This document shows positions 1 to 10,278 of a DNA stretch of 64,000 bases, one piece after another. How positions within the stretch are numbered: position 1 is the stretch's first letter; every line of letters begins with the position of its first letter. Position numbers and translations under genes: made by a program. Below the pieces are notes generated by a model that saw only the letters and a list, made by a program, of their open reading frames with translations, did no database searches and was not told the DNA's origin. The DNA is from Pseudogymnoascus destructans (Eukaryota; Ascomycota; Leotiomycetes; Thelebolales; Thelebolaceae), in assembly GCF_001641265.1 (NCBI RefSeq), contig NW_020167530.1, forward strand, positions 434,001 to 498,000. Reading direction: 5' to 3'.

Positions 1-1020
1 CATGACGCGCTCGACGCCCTATCGGTATCCTCACGTTCCCGCTCCCCATCCCTCTCCCGCTCTCCTTCCCGCTCCCCCGCCCCAAAGAACAAGGCGCGGA
101 TCCACCCCTCCCTCTCCGCGCTGGGAATCTACACACACAGCTCTCACTTCTCATCCCTCACCGCCTCCTCCGCCTCGATCCCATCACACATCTACTCTCT
201 CTCCGAAGGTGACATCCTCGAGCTCTTCGCCGCCTCGCCCAACGCCCTCCTAGCCCATAACCGGCGCTACATGATGCGCGCCTACCCCGCCGGCCACCGC
301 ATCGACTCCTCCAACCCCGACCCCTCCGTCTTCTGGCGCAAAGGCATCCAGATGGCCGCCTTAAACTGGCAAGTCTGGGACCATGGCACCATGCTCAACG
401 AAGCCATGTTCGCCGACTCGGACGGGTGGGTGCTGAAGCCGCCTGGGATGCGGGAGGGCGCCGAGGTCGCAGAGCTCGATGCGGTGGAGGGGAAGCTCAT
501 GGACCTGCGGATCCGGGTTTTTGCGGCGCAGCGGATCCTGGGGGAGGAGGAGCTGCGCGCGCGCGTCAAGGTCGAGGTACATGCGGAGAGGGCGGGGGAG
601 AAGGCGGGGGAGAAGGCGGGCGAGGAGTGGAAGAGGCATACGGAGACGAAGCGGGGCGCGAGCGTGGATTGGGAGGGGGAGCAGCTTGATTTCCTCGGGG
701 CGGGGCCGGGAGTGGTGGAGGAGCTGAGTTTTGTCAGGTTAGTGGGCACTTCCGGGGGTGGATCTTTTCCTTGGGTGTGTGTCTTTGGGCATCACCACTT
801 TTTGTTGGTGGGGGTGGAGACTTGTGGGGTTGCAGCAGGATGCTAATGGTGATGCAGGTTCCGTATTGAGGATGACGGCTTCACGGATACGCTGGCAGCG
901 TGGGCTTGTGTGCGGCTTGATCGACTCCAGAATGGGTACCGGTTTTTGAAGCTGCGGGATGCGAAGGGGGCGGCGACGGATGGACTCCTGTTTATTGGCG
1001 TGGAGAAGGTGGAGCGCTGA
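1..1020 (+). CDS. Phosphoinositide-specific phospholipase C, 3' part
   Basis: This is the 3' end of a PI-PLC, which cleaves PI(4,5)P2 into diacylglycerol and IP3. The 5' part, with the X domain, lies outside the window. Exons are 1-737 and 858-1020; the intron has a GTTAGT donor and a GATGCAG acceptor, and splicing restores the frame. The first exon carries the PLC Y-domain signature: a conserved NRRYMMRAYPAG stretch, then RIDSSNPDP, FWRKGIQMAALNWQ and GWVLKPPGM. The remaining roughly 190 residues form a C2-like tail ending in FIGVEKVER. A charged insert of EKAGEKAGEE type (around 590-650) is probably a loop. The family is clear from the Y motif. Which fungal PLC paralogue it is cannot be told without the N-terminus. 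Confidence 0.9.
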
Positions 1021-4000
1021 GGATAAAGGCCAGGAGGAAAGGGGCTTCGGACACAAGGAAGAGCTGGCGAATGGATCTGAAGGGCGTACCGCCATAGTGA
1101 TGTAGCATAATCTGGGTACCATACCTTTCCGTCAAATTTCGACCGATTTTATTACAACGCACAAGTGCGAAGCCCTCTCTGCGGCAGAGCCCTTCATACG
1201 ACCCCGTTCTCGCACTAAGTGCGCGTTTCAGCGAACCAGCAGCTGCAGATCTCCAGTGCATGTCGCTGACTTCTACAGCGTAGCATTGCCATCCATGATG
1301 ACAGGGTGCCTACCGAAGGGTTGTGGCTCCATCAAGCCATTCCACTCGAAGCCCCTAGAACTTAATGCCAGGCCCGAGTTACTGTAGACGGCTAACCGAG
1401 GAGGGTGCCAATCTCTGGCGACATGAAGTACAGACAAGGGAAAACAGGAGGGTGTGTGAAGCTAACCGCCGACACTCATCCCATCGTTCTGACTTGTCAT
1501 ATATGTGATGGATCGGCAGCGGGAGGAGGAGCGATGTATTCTATCATACAGTAGTATTCCGATGCGATGCTCCGTGGGATGTCTTACAATGCGTCAGGTA
1601 GCACAAGGGAGCGGTTCGGGGCGGAGTCTTCTCACAAATGCAGGAAGTGGGGGGGGGGAGGGTGTCAAAAGCCAATGTGCATGCGCAAGATGGTGCACTA
1701 ATGGGATTGTTGGCATGCAAGATCGGAAGCCTCCTCCGCGATAGTCCAGTAGCTACATCAGACTCGTCTATACGGACGGCTGAGCGGTATTATGGGGGCC
1801 TCAGCCCGCGTCAGGCCCATCGTAGCTCCGAGACTTCAAGGAGATGTTGAGCCGAAGGCGTAGAGATGGCAATCCCTAGTTAGGCACCGCCGGTTGAATC
1901 GAAAAGCCTCAGTCGAGCATCTGCAGACCCTAACGGGACAATCTTTTCGCTGGGAATCTCCTCTCCTAGTCAACCAGTTGCAGGCCCCCAAGGGACAGTC
2001 GTTTCTCTGAGAAGCCCTTTTCTCACTTCCCGTTCCAATTTATAAAGCCAGGCGAATTCCCCTTGAAATCGAGATATCAACAGCAACACACAGACCTGGA
2101 TATTAAATTTCAACGCAACTTTATCAAACCCTTTGCAAGTCCCCACAGCAAAGCGCTTCAAGCACCATGCTTCCTCACATATCAATCAATGTCCTCCATC
2201 AAGAGGATCATGTGACCTCCCAAGATGCACAGTTCTCTCAGGCCCCAGTGCCTGGCATCATACAGATGCCCGTAGGTAGCTCCATGATGAGATACGAGCC
2301 AAAGCCAAACTGACAACCCAAAGATCTCCGGCGTAAAATGTCCTACCTGTTTTGCAAATGGAGTTGAAGTTTGGGTTATCCGCGGCAAGGTCTGCGGAAA
2401 CTGTGGCACAGAATGCGGCTAAGCAACAGGTCAGTTGTGCAGAAGCCCCAGGCGAGGCCAGCAATGACACATGGTATAGGGTCTGTTTCACAACATAATA
2501 GTGAGCCTTGAATATATGGGCGTGGCAAGCTCATGGTTGATGACAAGAGATTGACGTTTTGGGATACTGCCCCTTTTCATCAGCCATATTATTAGCAGCC
2601 GTGGAGGAATGGCCTTATGAACCTATGCAACCCTTAGGTGGTTCTCAAAGCGTTTTGTGTTTCCGCATTAGTACTTCGAGCAATACCACATTCGTTCCAG
2701 TTCATACCCCTCAACGTCGTACGTGATTTGTCGTGGGGAACACATTTCCTGATTCCTGCCACGGAAGCACGTCCAACGATCCGAAGCACCACACTCAGCC
2801 ATTCTGAAGCAATCGTCGTGACACAGCCAAGCTGGGGATGAGGCAGTTTCATCGCCCCATGATTTGGCGGTGCCGTACCGGCAAGAGAGTTGTAGATGCG
2901 GCTCTCCGAGTAATAAGGCCAAAAGCGCTTTGCCGGCGCACCGATGGTAGGTATAATGATTGAGTCTTAAGCTGTATTCACCGGTTGGCGGTGGCCACGA
3001 GGCTAATATGAGATGTTACAAAGACACATCGATAAGTTTGTGACGTTGGAACTGCCACGCTGAATCAGGGACGAAACTCATGCCCCATCGAGGACAGAAA
3101 CGAGTTGATTCGTTTCAAGTTCGTGAGAGGTGACAGTACCAATGAGTAAACGGCATTGGGAGCTCATTCAGATAGAAAGGTGCAGATCAAATACATAAAT
3201 TATGAGAAAGCAAAACAGAAGCTTTTCTTCTACCAAAGCAGACAGAACGCATATGTCCAACAAGGCTGTGCGAAACCTACAGGGAATGATAACTTGAAAT
3301 AAATAGCACGCAGCATTAAGAACGGCACAACAGCCTTCTCTAAGCAGCACAACAGCCAACCCACGTCCGAAACAAAGTACAATCGAAACAACCCCCCAAA
3401 AAGTGAGACAAACTCGCACGGAGTTGAAGATTGATCGAAGCTTGACCCTGAAGCTTGACCCTGAATCCCAGCTACCTCCTCAGTGACTGCATGGGAGCGA
3501 GGGTAGTATGAGATATCCCTCGCTCAATCGATCGTTGCTCTATTTCTATTTGCTCCCCCAACGGTGGCGAACAGCGGGGGAGGACACTTCCGTACTCTCA
3601 CCACGCCCATCTCGATCCACGAAACTAAACTATCCCGCAGCCGAAGAAACCGCACTTGCCCCTTCCATCGATCCCAGTCTCTGATCATCATCATCCGTCG
3701 TCACGAGTTGTCGTATACTCCCAACGCGTTCCCAGAGCAAGTTCTACAGTAACACGAGCCAGAACCCCGCACACACATGGTTGAGTGGATTAATAAGTCT
3801 TTTCGTATATTGTCTACCCCTCCACAACCAACTGGAAAATCGGCGTAATATAAATACAGCGATCCAACCAAAAACGCATAGAACAAAATAGCACAAGTAT
3901 CTGGCATTGGGCTGCCTAGATCTCCCCCTCTCCCCCCTCTCCCCTCCCGCCCTTCCTTCCGCTTCGCTATCAAAACTACTGGGAAAGAAGAAGATAAAAA

Positions 4001-4239
4001 ACAGCTTTCCAAAATTTCCCCCTTCCCTTTATGGTTCAACGCCTTGTAAACGTCCTTGATGCGGCATGTAAGCATGGAAACATATTAGAACAACTCCCAC
4101 ATATCCCGCCGTCCCCAGCCCGCCGGTAGCAGATTCTTGTTATTCTTTTAACATTCTTCTTCTTTTCAAATATCTTGGTCATTCGTTCATTCTCCCAGTT
4201 CCCCTTCACACTGCGTAAAAATTTCTGTTCTTTTTTTAA
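1021..4239. other. Intergenic, 3.2 kb, no supported gene
   Basis: No long or family-like reading frame is visible. There is a G-run near 1650-1660 and a pyrimidine-rich stretch at about 3925-3965. The last few hundred bases are probably the 3' UTR of the leftward gene ending at 4240. A short Cys-rich frame on the minus strand (2668-2919) lacks an ATG and is treated only as an observation. Confidence 0.5.
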
Positions 4240-5662
4240 TTACAGAGCGCAGGCCTCGTAGGAGCTGTATCCGCTGCCGTCAGTCCACTCGGTGAAATTG
4301 CCAATGAGGACATCCTGCATATTCCTCGCGGCCTTCATGAAGATCGTCTCGTAAGGATGGATATTGAACCCGTAGTAGTAGTTATCATGGAAGAAGTCGT
4401 CATCGGTGCAGCCCTCAATGTAGCCCTTGGGGCTGTTATCCTTCTTGCCGTCCTTGTTGTGGTCCTCGCCGTCGTGCGAGTGGTACACCAGGTTCAGCGC
4501 CTCGACCTCGTAGCCGGCATTGATGATCGAGGGCGTGGAGCGGATCTCGCCCCCGATTGCGTTGACCATGTCGTAGGGGCACCAGTACCCGATGCCGCCT
4601 TCGGCTTCGGGCTTCATCAGGATCTCGATGCCGACGCGGTCAAGTGCCCAGACCATGGATTGGACGTGGCCCTTGCCGCCGTGGCAGTTGTAGCTCATTC
4701 CCGCCAACTGTATCGTGTTAGCAACCATATCATGACTATAGCGGAGTGGTTAAAGTCCATGGGGTGTGACACATACCTTCTTCTTATTCGTGAGCATGCC
4801 CCAGAACGCCTCGCTCCAGCAGTCTTTACTCCAGATCGGCATGAACGGACCACGAACACTCGCATTCATGAGCATGAACCTCTCATATCCCTCCCAGAAC
4901 TTGCGTCCACCGCGGTCACGCCCACCCATGGGGCTAAGCTTGGTGCCCAAATCGTTCCACTCACGCAGCAGCGCCTCACCATGCGCGCCCATATCGAAGC
5001 ACTTGTTATCGCGCTTCAGGACCTCGATGTTCGTGATCTTGGGATCGTACCACGGCGAGGTCTCGTAGACGGGGAGGATGGTCTCGGCGTCCGTATCGCC
5101 GTTGAAGCTGAAGACGAAGTCGGCGCCGGCGTACAGTCCGTGCTTGATGAAGAACTCGAGGTTGCGGCGGTTGGTCGGCGACTCGGTGTAGACGTATGAG
5201 ATGAGGGACTTTGGTCGGTCGGCGCGGAGCTTGGCCTTGTCCTCCATCAATGCGTTCTGCTCCTTCTTGAGTTTCTTTTCCTGCTCGGCGAGCTTGGTTT
5301 CCCGCGCCTTGAGCGCATCTTTTTCGGCGGCCACGGCGGCGAGCTGCGAGGCTAGGTCGTCGGCTGCACTGGCCGAGGCTGTTGTGGGGGGTGGGTAGTG
5401 GTCATCGTGGTTCCATTGCGAGACGACATTTGGGAAATGGCCCTGGGAGAGGAGTTAGTAGCGCTCAAATTACCGTCGTCGCACGGTCCCGGATCGCTGG
5501 GGATGAAGTAAAGTCTTCAGGGACGACCGGAGACGCAAGGGGAGGCGGTGGGGAAGAGCATACGGTAGCTCGGAGTCCAACGACTAGCACCCAGATGGTA
5601 AGGAGCGCGACGAGCCCAGTGAAGAGTCCAAAGCGCCTAGAAGCCATCGCCATCAAGTGCAA
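4240..5662 (-). CDS. Type II membrane glycosyltransferase-like protein
   Basis: Three exons on the minus strand: 5662-5564, 5442-4777 and 4707-4240, giving 410 residues. Introns are 121 nt (GTATGC donor) and 69 nt (GTATGT donor), both in phase 0. The N-terminus has a short basic segment and one hydrophobic helix (about residues 10-30), so it looks like a signal-anchored Golgi/ER protein. A charged coiled coil follows (about 60-110, rich in Lys, Glu, Ala). The C-terminal 300 residues resemble a fungal family I know only as putative glycosyltransferases: a YVYTESPTNRRNLEFF-like start, FNGDTDAE with a possible DxD motif, CFDMGAHGE, LMNASVRGPF and GMSYNCHGG. Start candidates are M1, M4 and M6; none is certain. 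The catalytic activity is inferred. Confidence 0.75.
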
Positions 5663-6978
5663 TCGGTGGTTCGGGAGGCGGTGTCACAGTCTAGTTGTGG
5701 CGTATCACGGCGACATAGGGGATCTATCAGGAGAGAGCAGGGCGCACAGTATTGTTGACTGATCTCTGGCGGCTCGGGTCAAACGAGTGTGGGATGCCTT
5801 CTGCGAGAGAAAGCAGGCGTTTGGAACAAAAGTGAAGAATAACTTCCGAATCGGGATCCGTGACGACGATACGATATAGTAGCAGAGGTAAGGGAACGAG
5901 GTGAAGAAAGATTGATCGAGGTGATGGTGGGTGTGGGTGGCCACAACTACAGTACATAGTTATGCTAGTTATGCTTATTTTTGGGATAATCTTGTTCGGA
6001 GGTTGCGATTAGAACTAGTACAACGACGATGTACTACTGCACATGTACCACATGTGCCACATTAACGTTACAGTACTTTTCTACATTGCGAATGTACAGA
6101 GAAATTGGCGAAATTTCTGTGGAATGGCGAGCTTTTTCTTAGCGATCAGCCCATGTTAAAGCGGCTCAGGAGTGTCCCAAGTATTTCTTCTTATTCGCGG
6201 GTTTCTGGACGATTATTATTTAATATATGATTATAGAGATTGGTTGAGTTAACTTTATAGGGATTGTTGTTGTACCTATCCGAGTAAACTGCTGAAGGCG
6301 ATTTTGAAAATATCGTGACCTACGGAGTACAGTTTCAATGTTCAATGTCTCTACCTTTTAGTAGGGACTCAGACGATAAGGAGAGTCACAAACAAGTACC
6401 GCAGCTAGTCCCGAAACGGATGGGGGGGTTGCTACTAGCCCCCCCGTTGTCAGAGTTGCCAGGGTTATACTCTTTCGCACATAGAAACACGTGACTGTTA
6501 AATTGCAATGGTGGAGATTTGGGAGGCATGAAGAGATTGAGATTCACTGGCAGGCGGGTCGATGATCCACAGGTGCAGCATGTTGGAGGCTTCCAGACCA
6601 TACGGAGTAATACGGGACGGGATCCCAAATTCAACTATACAACATACAAGCGGAAAATGGTAAAATAAAGTAGCCATGTCTCTGATATTACTAACTAGCA
6701 AGCCCGCAGAGAATCCGAGCAAGCAGCGACTACCTATATCCCTCTATCTCGCTCTCTCTCAGACGCAGAAATCGTCCCCGACGCGCCATATATCCTCGCT
6801 TGCCTGGTTGTACAAACCGCCATTGACTGTTGTAGCCCGTGTCCAATCCCCGCTTTTCGTGCAAAGCTGCCATGAGTTGTAAAGAAAACAAAATGAAGTC
6901 CAATCAAAAGGAAAGTAATCAATCCCATCTAAAACACCAGCGCCATGCAAACATCCCTCCGATCTCTCCGCCGCGCGT
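5663..6978. other. Intergenic between two leftward genes
   Basis: Promoter side of the glycosyltransferase-like gene and 3' side of the Mid2-like gene. It is AT-rich with no family-like frame. Two copies of the nonamer TACGGAGTA occur (6321-6329 and 6601-6609), and CAGTAC-type words are frequent near 5950-6080. Confidence 0.5.
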
Positions 6979-7839
6979 CTAAAAGTTCGATGAAGCATTG
7001 ACAGGGCGCTGCGGCGCGTGGTAGCTCTCGAGCGTGCTCTGGAAGGGGTTCGAGGTCGAGGCAGTATCCGGCTTCTCGCCTGGAGATGTCATCATCAGAG
7101 CGTCGTCCTCCTGGGCCCTGCGCGAGGATCGTCTGCGGCCCCAAAACTTCCAGAAAACCATGAAGATGAGGCCCAGGAAGATGGCACCGCCGACGCCGAC
7201 CACGACACCAATGACTGTGTTGCGTGTCTTTGTGCTCATGCCAGACTCTGTCTCTGGGGTGTCGTCGACTGGTGAGGCTGTGCTGGTTGGGATTAGGGAC
7301 GTAGTGACGTAGGTGGTCTGGTAGGTTTTGCCATTGCTTGTCACTTCAGCCACAGTCGTGCGCTTCGACGTGATAGTGCTGCGGGGAGGGGCGGTGGTGG
7401 TGAGCCCCGATGTAGTAGTGTCGGACGAGTCGGTTAACTCGGTGGAGTAAGATGTCGTCTTCGGCGATGGAGAATCAGAGGTTTTTGAAGGGGTCGTCAA
7501 CGCCCCTGTATCAGAGGGAGTAGTCGTCGGTTCGTCCAATGTGGTTGTGGCTGGAGGGTTCGTCGATGACTTTGACTGGGAATCGCTTGAAGATGTCGGG
7601 GTAGAATCGGGTGAAGTTGGGCCGGGGTCGGTAGTTCCTGAAGTTGGGATCAGGCCGTCCAGGATGCCCGAGGAAGCTTGTCGTATATGTAATACATCCA
7701 CCACATTGTTCCTGGCGGCTACCTCTGGTCCCCCAGCCTTTTGGACCGAAGAGATGCGATGTCCGTCGCCTGACAAAACGAAAGATGCGACCAACAGGGT
7801 GAGGAGCGATAACCTCGCGGGCTGTAGAGAGGAGAACAT
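6979..7839 (-). CDS. Mid2-like cell-wall stress sensor
   Basis: Single-exon gene for 286 residues, starting at an ATG followed by a clear signal peptide (about 1-26). The architecture is that of fungal Mid2/Wsc-type mechanosensors. An extracellular Ser/Thr/Pro-rich, presumably O-mannosylated stalk covers about 60-200. One transmembrane helix (TVIGVVVGVGG... to VFW) follows near 210-232. A basic stop-transfer cluster WGRRRSSRR precedes a short cytoplasmic tail containing NPFQSTLESYHAP and ending RPVNASSNF. Such sensors pass wall stress to Rom2-type exchange factors for Rho1. There is no Cys-rich WSC domain, so a Mid2/Mtl type fits better than Wsc. Two Rho1 GEFs lie in the same window. Confidence 0.8.
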   Translation of the reverse strand: MFSSLQPARLSLLTLLVASFVLSGDGHRISSVQKAGGPEVAARNNVVDVLHIRQASSGILDGLIPTSGTTDPGPTSPDSTPTSSSDSQSKSSTNPPATTTLDEPTTTPSDTGALTTPSKTSDSPSPKTTSYSTELTDSSDTTTSGLTTTAPPRSTITSKRTTVAEVTSNGKTYQTTYVTTSLIPTSTASPVDDTPETESGMSTKTRNTVIGVVVGVGGAIFLGLIFMVFWKFWGRRRSSRRAQEDDALMMTSPGEKPDTASTSNPFQSTLESYHAPQRPVNASSNF

Positions 7840-8881
7840 GATGTTCTATGTGAAGGGAATTCTTGTGTGCGGCTGTGTCGATGGCTGGAGTTCTATCTCC
7901 GTCGTTGAGGGGGGTCGAGTGCACAGAAGGCAACGAATGAATATCCCGAGCCACTGAAGTTTGTGTGGATAGGTCGAATTTCTCGTCCGCGGTTGAAAAG
8001 AAGGAGGAAATAAAGATTCGAAGTCACTTTAATGGCTAGTGAAGCCTGTAGATAATGAAAGAAAAGAAGAAAATAGTTGACAAGTGAAGGTGTTTTGTTG
8101 ATGCTACAACGTTCAGGGCTTACAGTACGTTAACTTAGGGGACGTGAAAGATTCGGGAGGCTGAGTGAATTGACTTCGTATTCCAAACAGCATGGGTCGT
8201 GAGTGGAGACCGAGAAAGCAAACCTTTAGCAGCCTGATGTGTTAGGCACTCACAGTCACTCTCAGGCACCCACAGGCACGGATTATTTCTTAATCAGGGC
8301 AAAATTGGCAAAATTGGCAAAATTGGGCCAAGGGGTCTTGGGTGAAAAGATCCGGCAGAATTTATGCCGTTTTCGGGAAAGCGGCGGGCGGGAAAGGCTT
8401 CTCGGGACCAATCACTAATAAAAATAAAAATATCGGCGGTACTCTAAATGAAAATTATACGTAACTTACCCTGTTGTGATTAATAAGCCACCACGTGACG
8501 CTTACCGCCAGCTCTTCGAAAGTGATAATTGTACAACACTCACCTGACTGCTACCTCCCTCGCCGTCCTGGTGTAGCCTCGTCCTGCTGATTCGCCAGCC
8601 GCCTCTCTCATTGTGGCATAAGATGGTTCCAGAACATAGCCAGAGTCCAATGACGATGTCTTCAAGGGAAGCGCCACAGCGTCGATGAGTCTTCGAGGTC
8701 ATGTCTTGGCGTGTCATTCAAGTTTCAGACGCTGCATTCCATCAACTCGATTCCACGCCGCCACCAAGGCAGTGGTCTTATTGTAAGTTGAGTATCTTGA
8801 GATAATCCATTCTTTGACGTCTTTGCGTCTTGCTTTCCATTCGCTCAAATCTCTATTTTGTTGCGTCCCCAACACGTGCAG
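7840..8881. other. Intergenic, upstream of the Mid2-like gene
   Basis: Presumed promoter and 5' UTR of the leftward sensor gene. It contains a 9-bp tandem GGCAAAATT repeated three times (8298-8324) and short CAGGCAC/CACAG words around 8240-8280. An unplaced first exon of the next gene may lie at its right end, because a GTAAGT donor sits at 8783 and a CAG acceptor at 8879-8881. Confidence 0.4.
8298..8324. repeat. 9-bp tandem repeat GGCAAAATT x3
   Basis: Three perfect consecutive copies of GGCAAAATT upstream of the Mid2-like sensor gene. No function is evident. Confidence 0.8.
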
Positions 8882-9444
8882 TATATCGCCCTATTTGTCC
8901 TTGCTGTGGAAGCAACGGCCTGGAGCCATGTGGACATGGATTTAAGACATGAATTTGGGCATGTGTTGATGTCGCGGCAGACTACAAACTTACAGGTATG
9001 CATCTCTACTATTGTCACTATAATGGAGGGGCCCATCGCAGATAGGGCTGAGAAAAGCAGTCGGGCCAACAGTGCACTGGGAGGCGCTGCTGCCGAACCC
9101 ATAACGAGCACTAATGACCAAAACCGGCCCTTTGAAGTTGGCGGTGATACATTAGTATGAATCCCAACCAATCCATCCGGTCCTCACTTCTCCTAACAAC
9201 GACTACAGACCGACTTCAAGTCAGCTGCCAGCCGCACCTGCGATAACCAGAAAAACGCATGTGCAAAGATCGCCAACGAGGGGGCAATAGTAACGGCCTG
9301 GCAGTGAGTGACTGCGATAAACAGCGAGAAACCTGCATATCGGCGCAGGATAAGGCGACGGTGACGAGCTTCGGCTCTTCGGCGAGTAGCCAGGCGCAGG
9401 TGGTTACTAGTGACGACGAGGTTACCTACTTCTGCGATCCTTGA
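8882..9444 (+). pseudogene. Small secreted Cys-containing protein, frameshifted
   Basis: Reading from an acceptor at 8881, the frame gives a hydrophobic segment (YIALFVLAVEATAW) that looks like the core of a signal peptide, then a polar region ending NRPFEVGGDTL. An intron follows (9155-9208, GTATGA donor, TAAC branch, CTACAG acceptor). The next exon begins TDFKSAASRTCDNQKNAC, typical of a common family of small secreted fungal proteins with paired Cys. The frame then breaks at a five-G run (9280-9284). Past the run, the expected continuation (VSDCDKQRETC) lies in another frame and runs to a stop at 9444. I found no ATG in frame with the upstream GTAAGT donor, so the start may be lost or on an unseen exon. 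This is either a pseudogene or a sequencing indel. The function of the family is not known to me. Confidence 0.6.
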
Positions 9445-10278
9445 GACTGTGGAAAGTGTTTGGAACTGGCGTTTATGGGGAATGAGATGTTCAATGCGAG
9501 GACTGGAAGTCTGGAATAACCTGTGGTGATGTTGGCGTTTGAACGATGTCAATACTGTACAAGAATAAGCTCTTGAGGTGCCATGCGCGAGCATCAAACG
9601 GCCAAAGGATGCCAAGATGTCGACGAGTTAATATTTCCACGTTCTTTTGCCCCTTATTAATTTCCAGAGACAGAAGACAAAAACGTATTGACTTGAGGTA
9701 CATTCTGTACTTCATTGTTGCCGTGTTCGACATTTGTGGTTGTGTTTACTCCGTAGCACTTCTAGGAAGGAATAGTGGGGGACGGAAGCCTCGCGCACCG
9801 CCACACATCTTTTCGTGGTTGGAGGCCATTGGCCACGTTATCACCCCCAGTCACCTGGAACATCAGCTTCGCAGATCAAGTTCAATTGTGTGAAGGGAGT
9901 CGTTGGAGAATCACAACGTCTCTTCAAAGGTGCTCCAGGCTTGTTGGAGCAATACACGGTGGCTTGAATTGTTCTCTCGTTTGCAGCAGGCCATTTGCAC
10001 ATTTGCGAGAAACTCAGCACCTTGTTCGTTGTCGTGCTTTCAGTGCGAGTGCTCCCGCTGTCGCATAGCTGAGGCTCAACGACGTCGCGCGACACCTCGG
10101 AATAGACCCTTTGTCGCCATCGTGCGCCCGCGGATATCCCAACGACTACTAGAACATTAATGGACGCTTTCACGGCAATTGTTTGAAGTAACTGCTCATT
10201 GTGCAGCAAGCCGATGGAGAGACCGGCAGCGTCGATGGTCACGAAACCCCGCATACCTCGAAACTAAGCCCTACAAAG
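9445..10278. other. Promoter region of the Tus1-type GEF
   Basis: No gene seen. It contains one TACTCCGTA nonamer (9747-9755). The reading frame of the downstream gene stays open for about 80 nt upstream of its first ATG, but with no upstream ATG there. Confidence 0.45.

Noticed and set aside
4737..4770. tRNA-like D-arm words (AGCGGAGTGGTTAAAG)
   Set aside because: They fall in the intron of the glycosyltransferase-like gene; no anticodon arm, T-loop or paired acceptor stem could be built.
5443..5473. 31-nt intron with GTAATT donor in the glycosyltransferase-like gene
   Set aside because: Too short for a fungal intron; an upstream GTATGC donor in the same phase gives a normal 121-nt intron.
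9300..9349. Intron with GTGAGT donor and CGCAG acceptor in the secreted-protein gene
   Set aside because: It would remove the conserved SDCDKQ...C block that marks the family, so a frameshift at the G-run is the better explanation.
10201..10278. N-terminal extension of the Tus1-type GEF
   Set aside because: It would begin at GTG; the first ATG in frame is at 10279.
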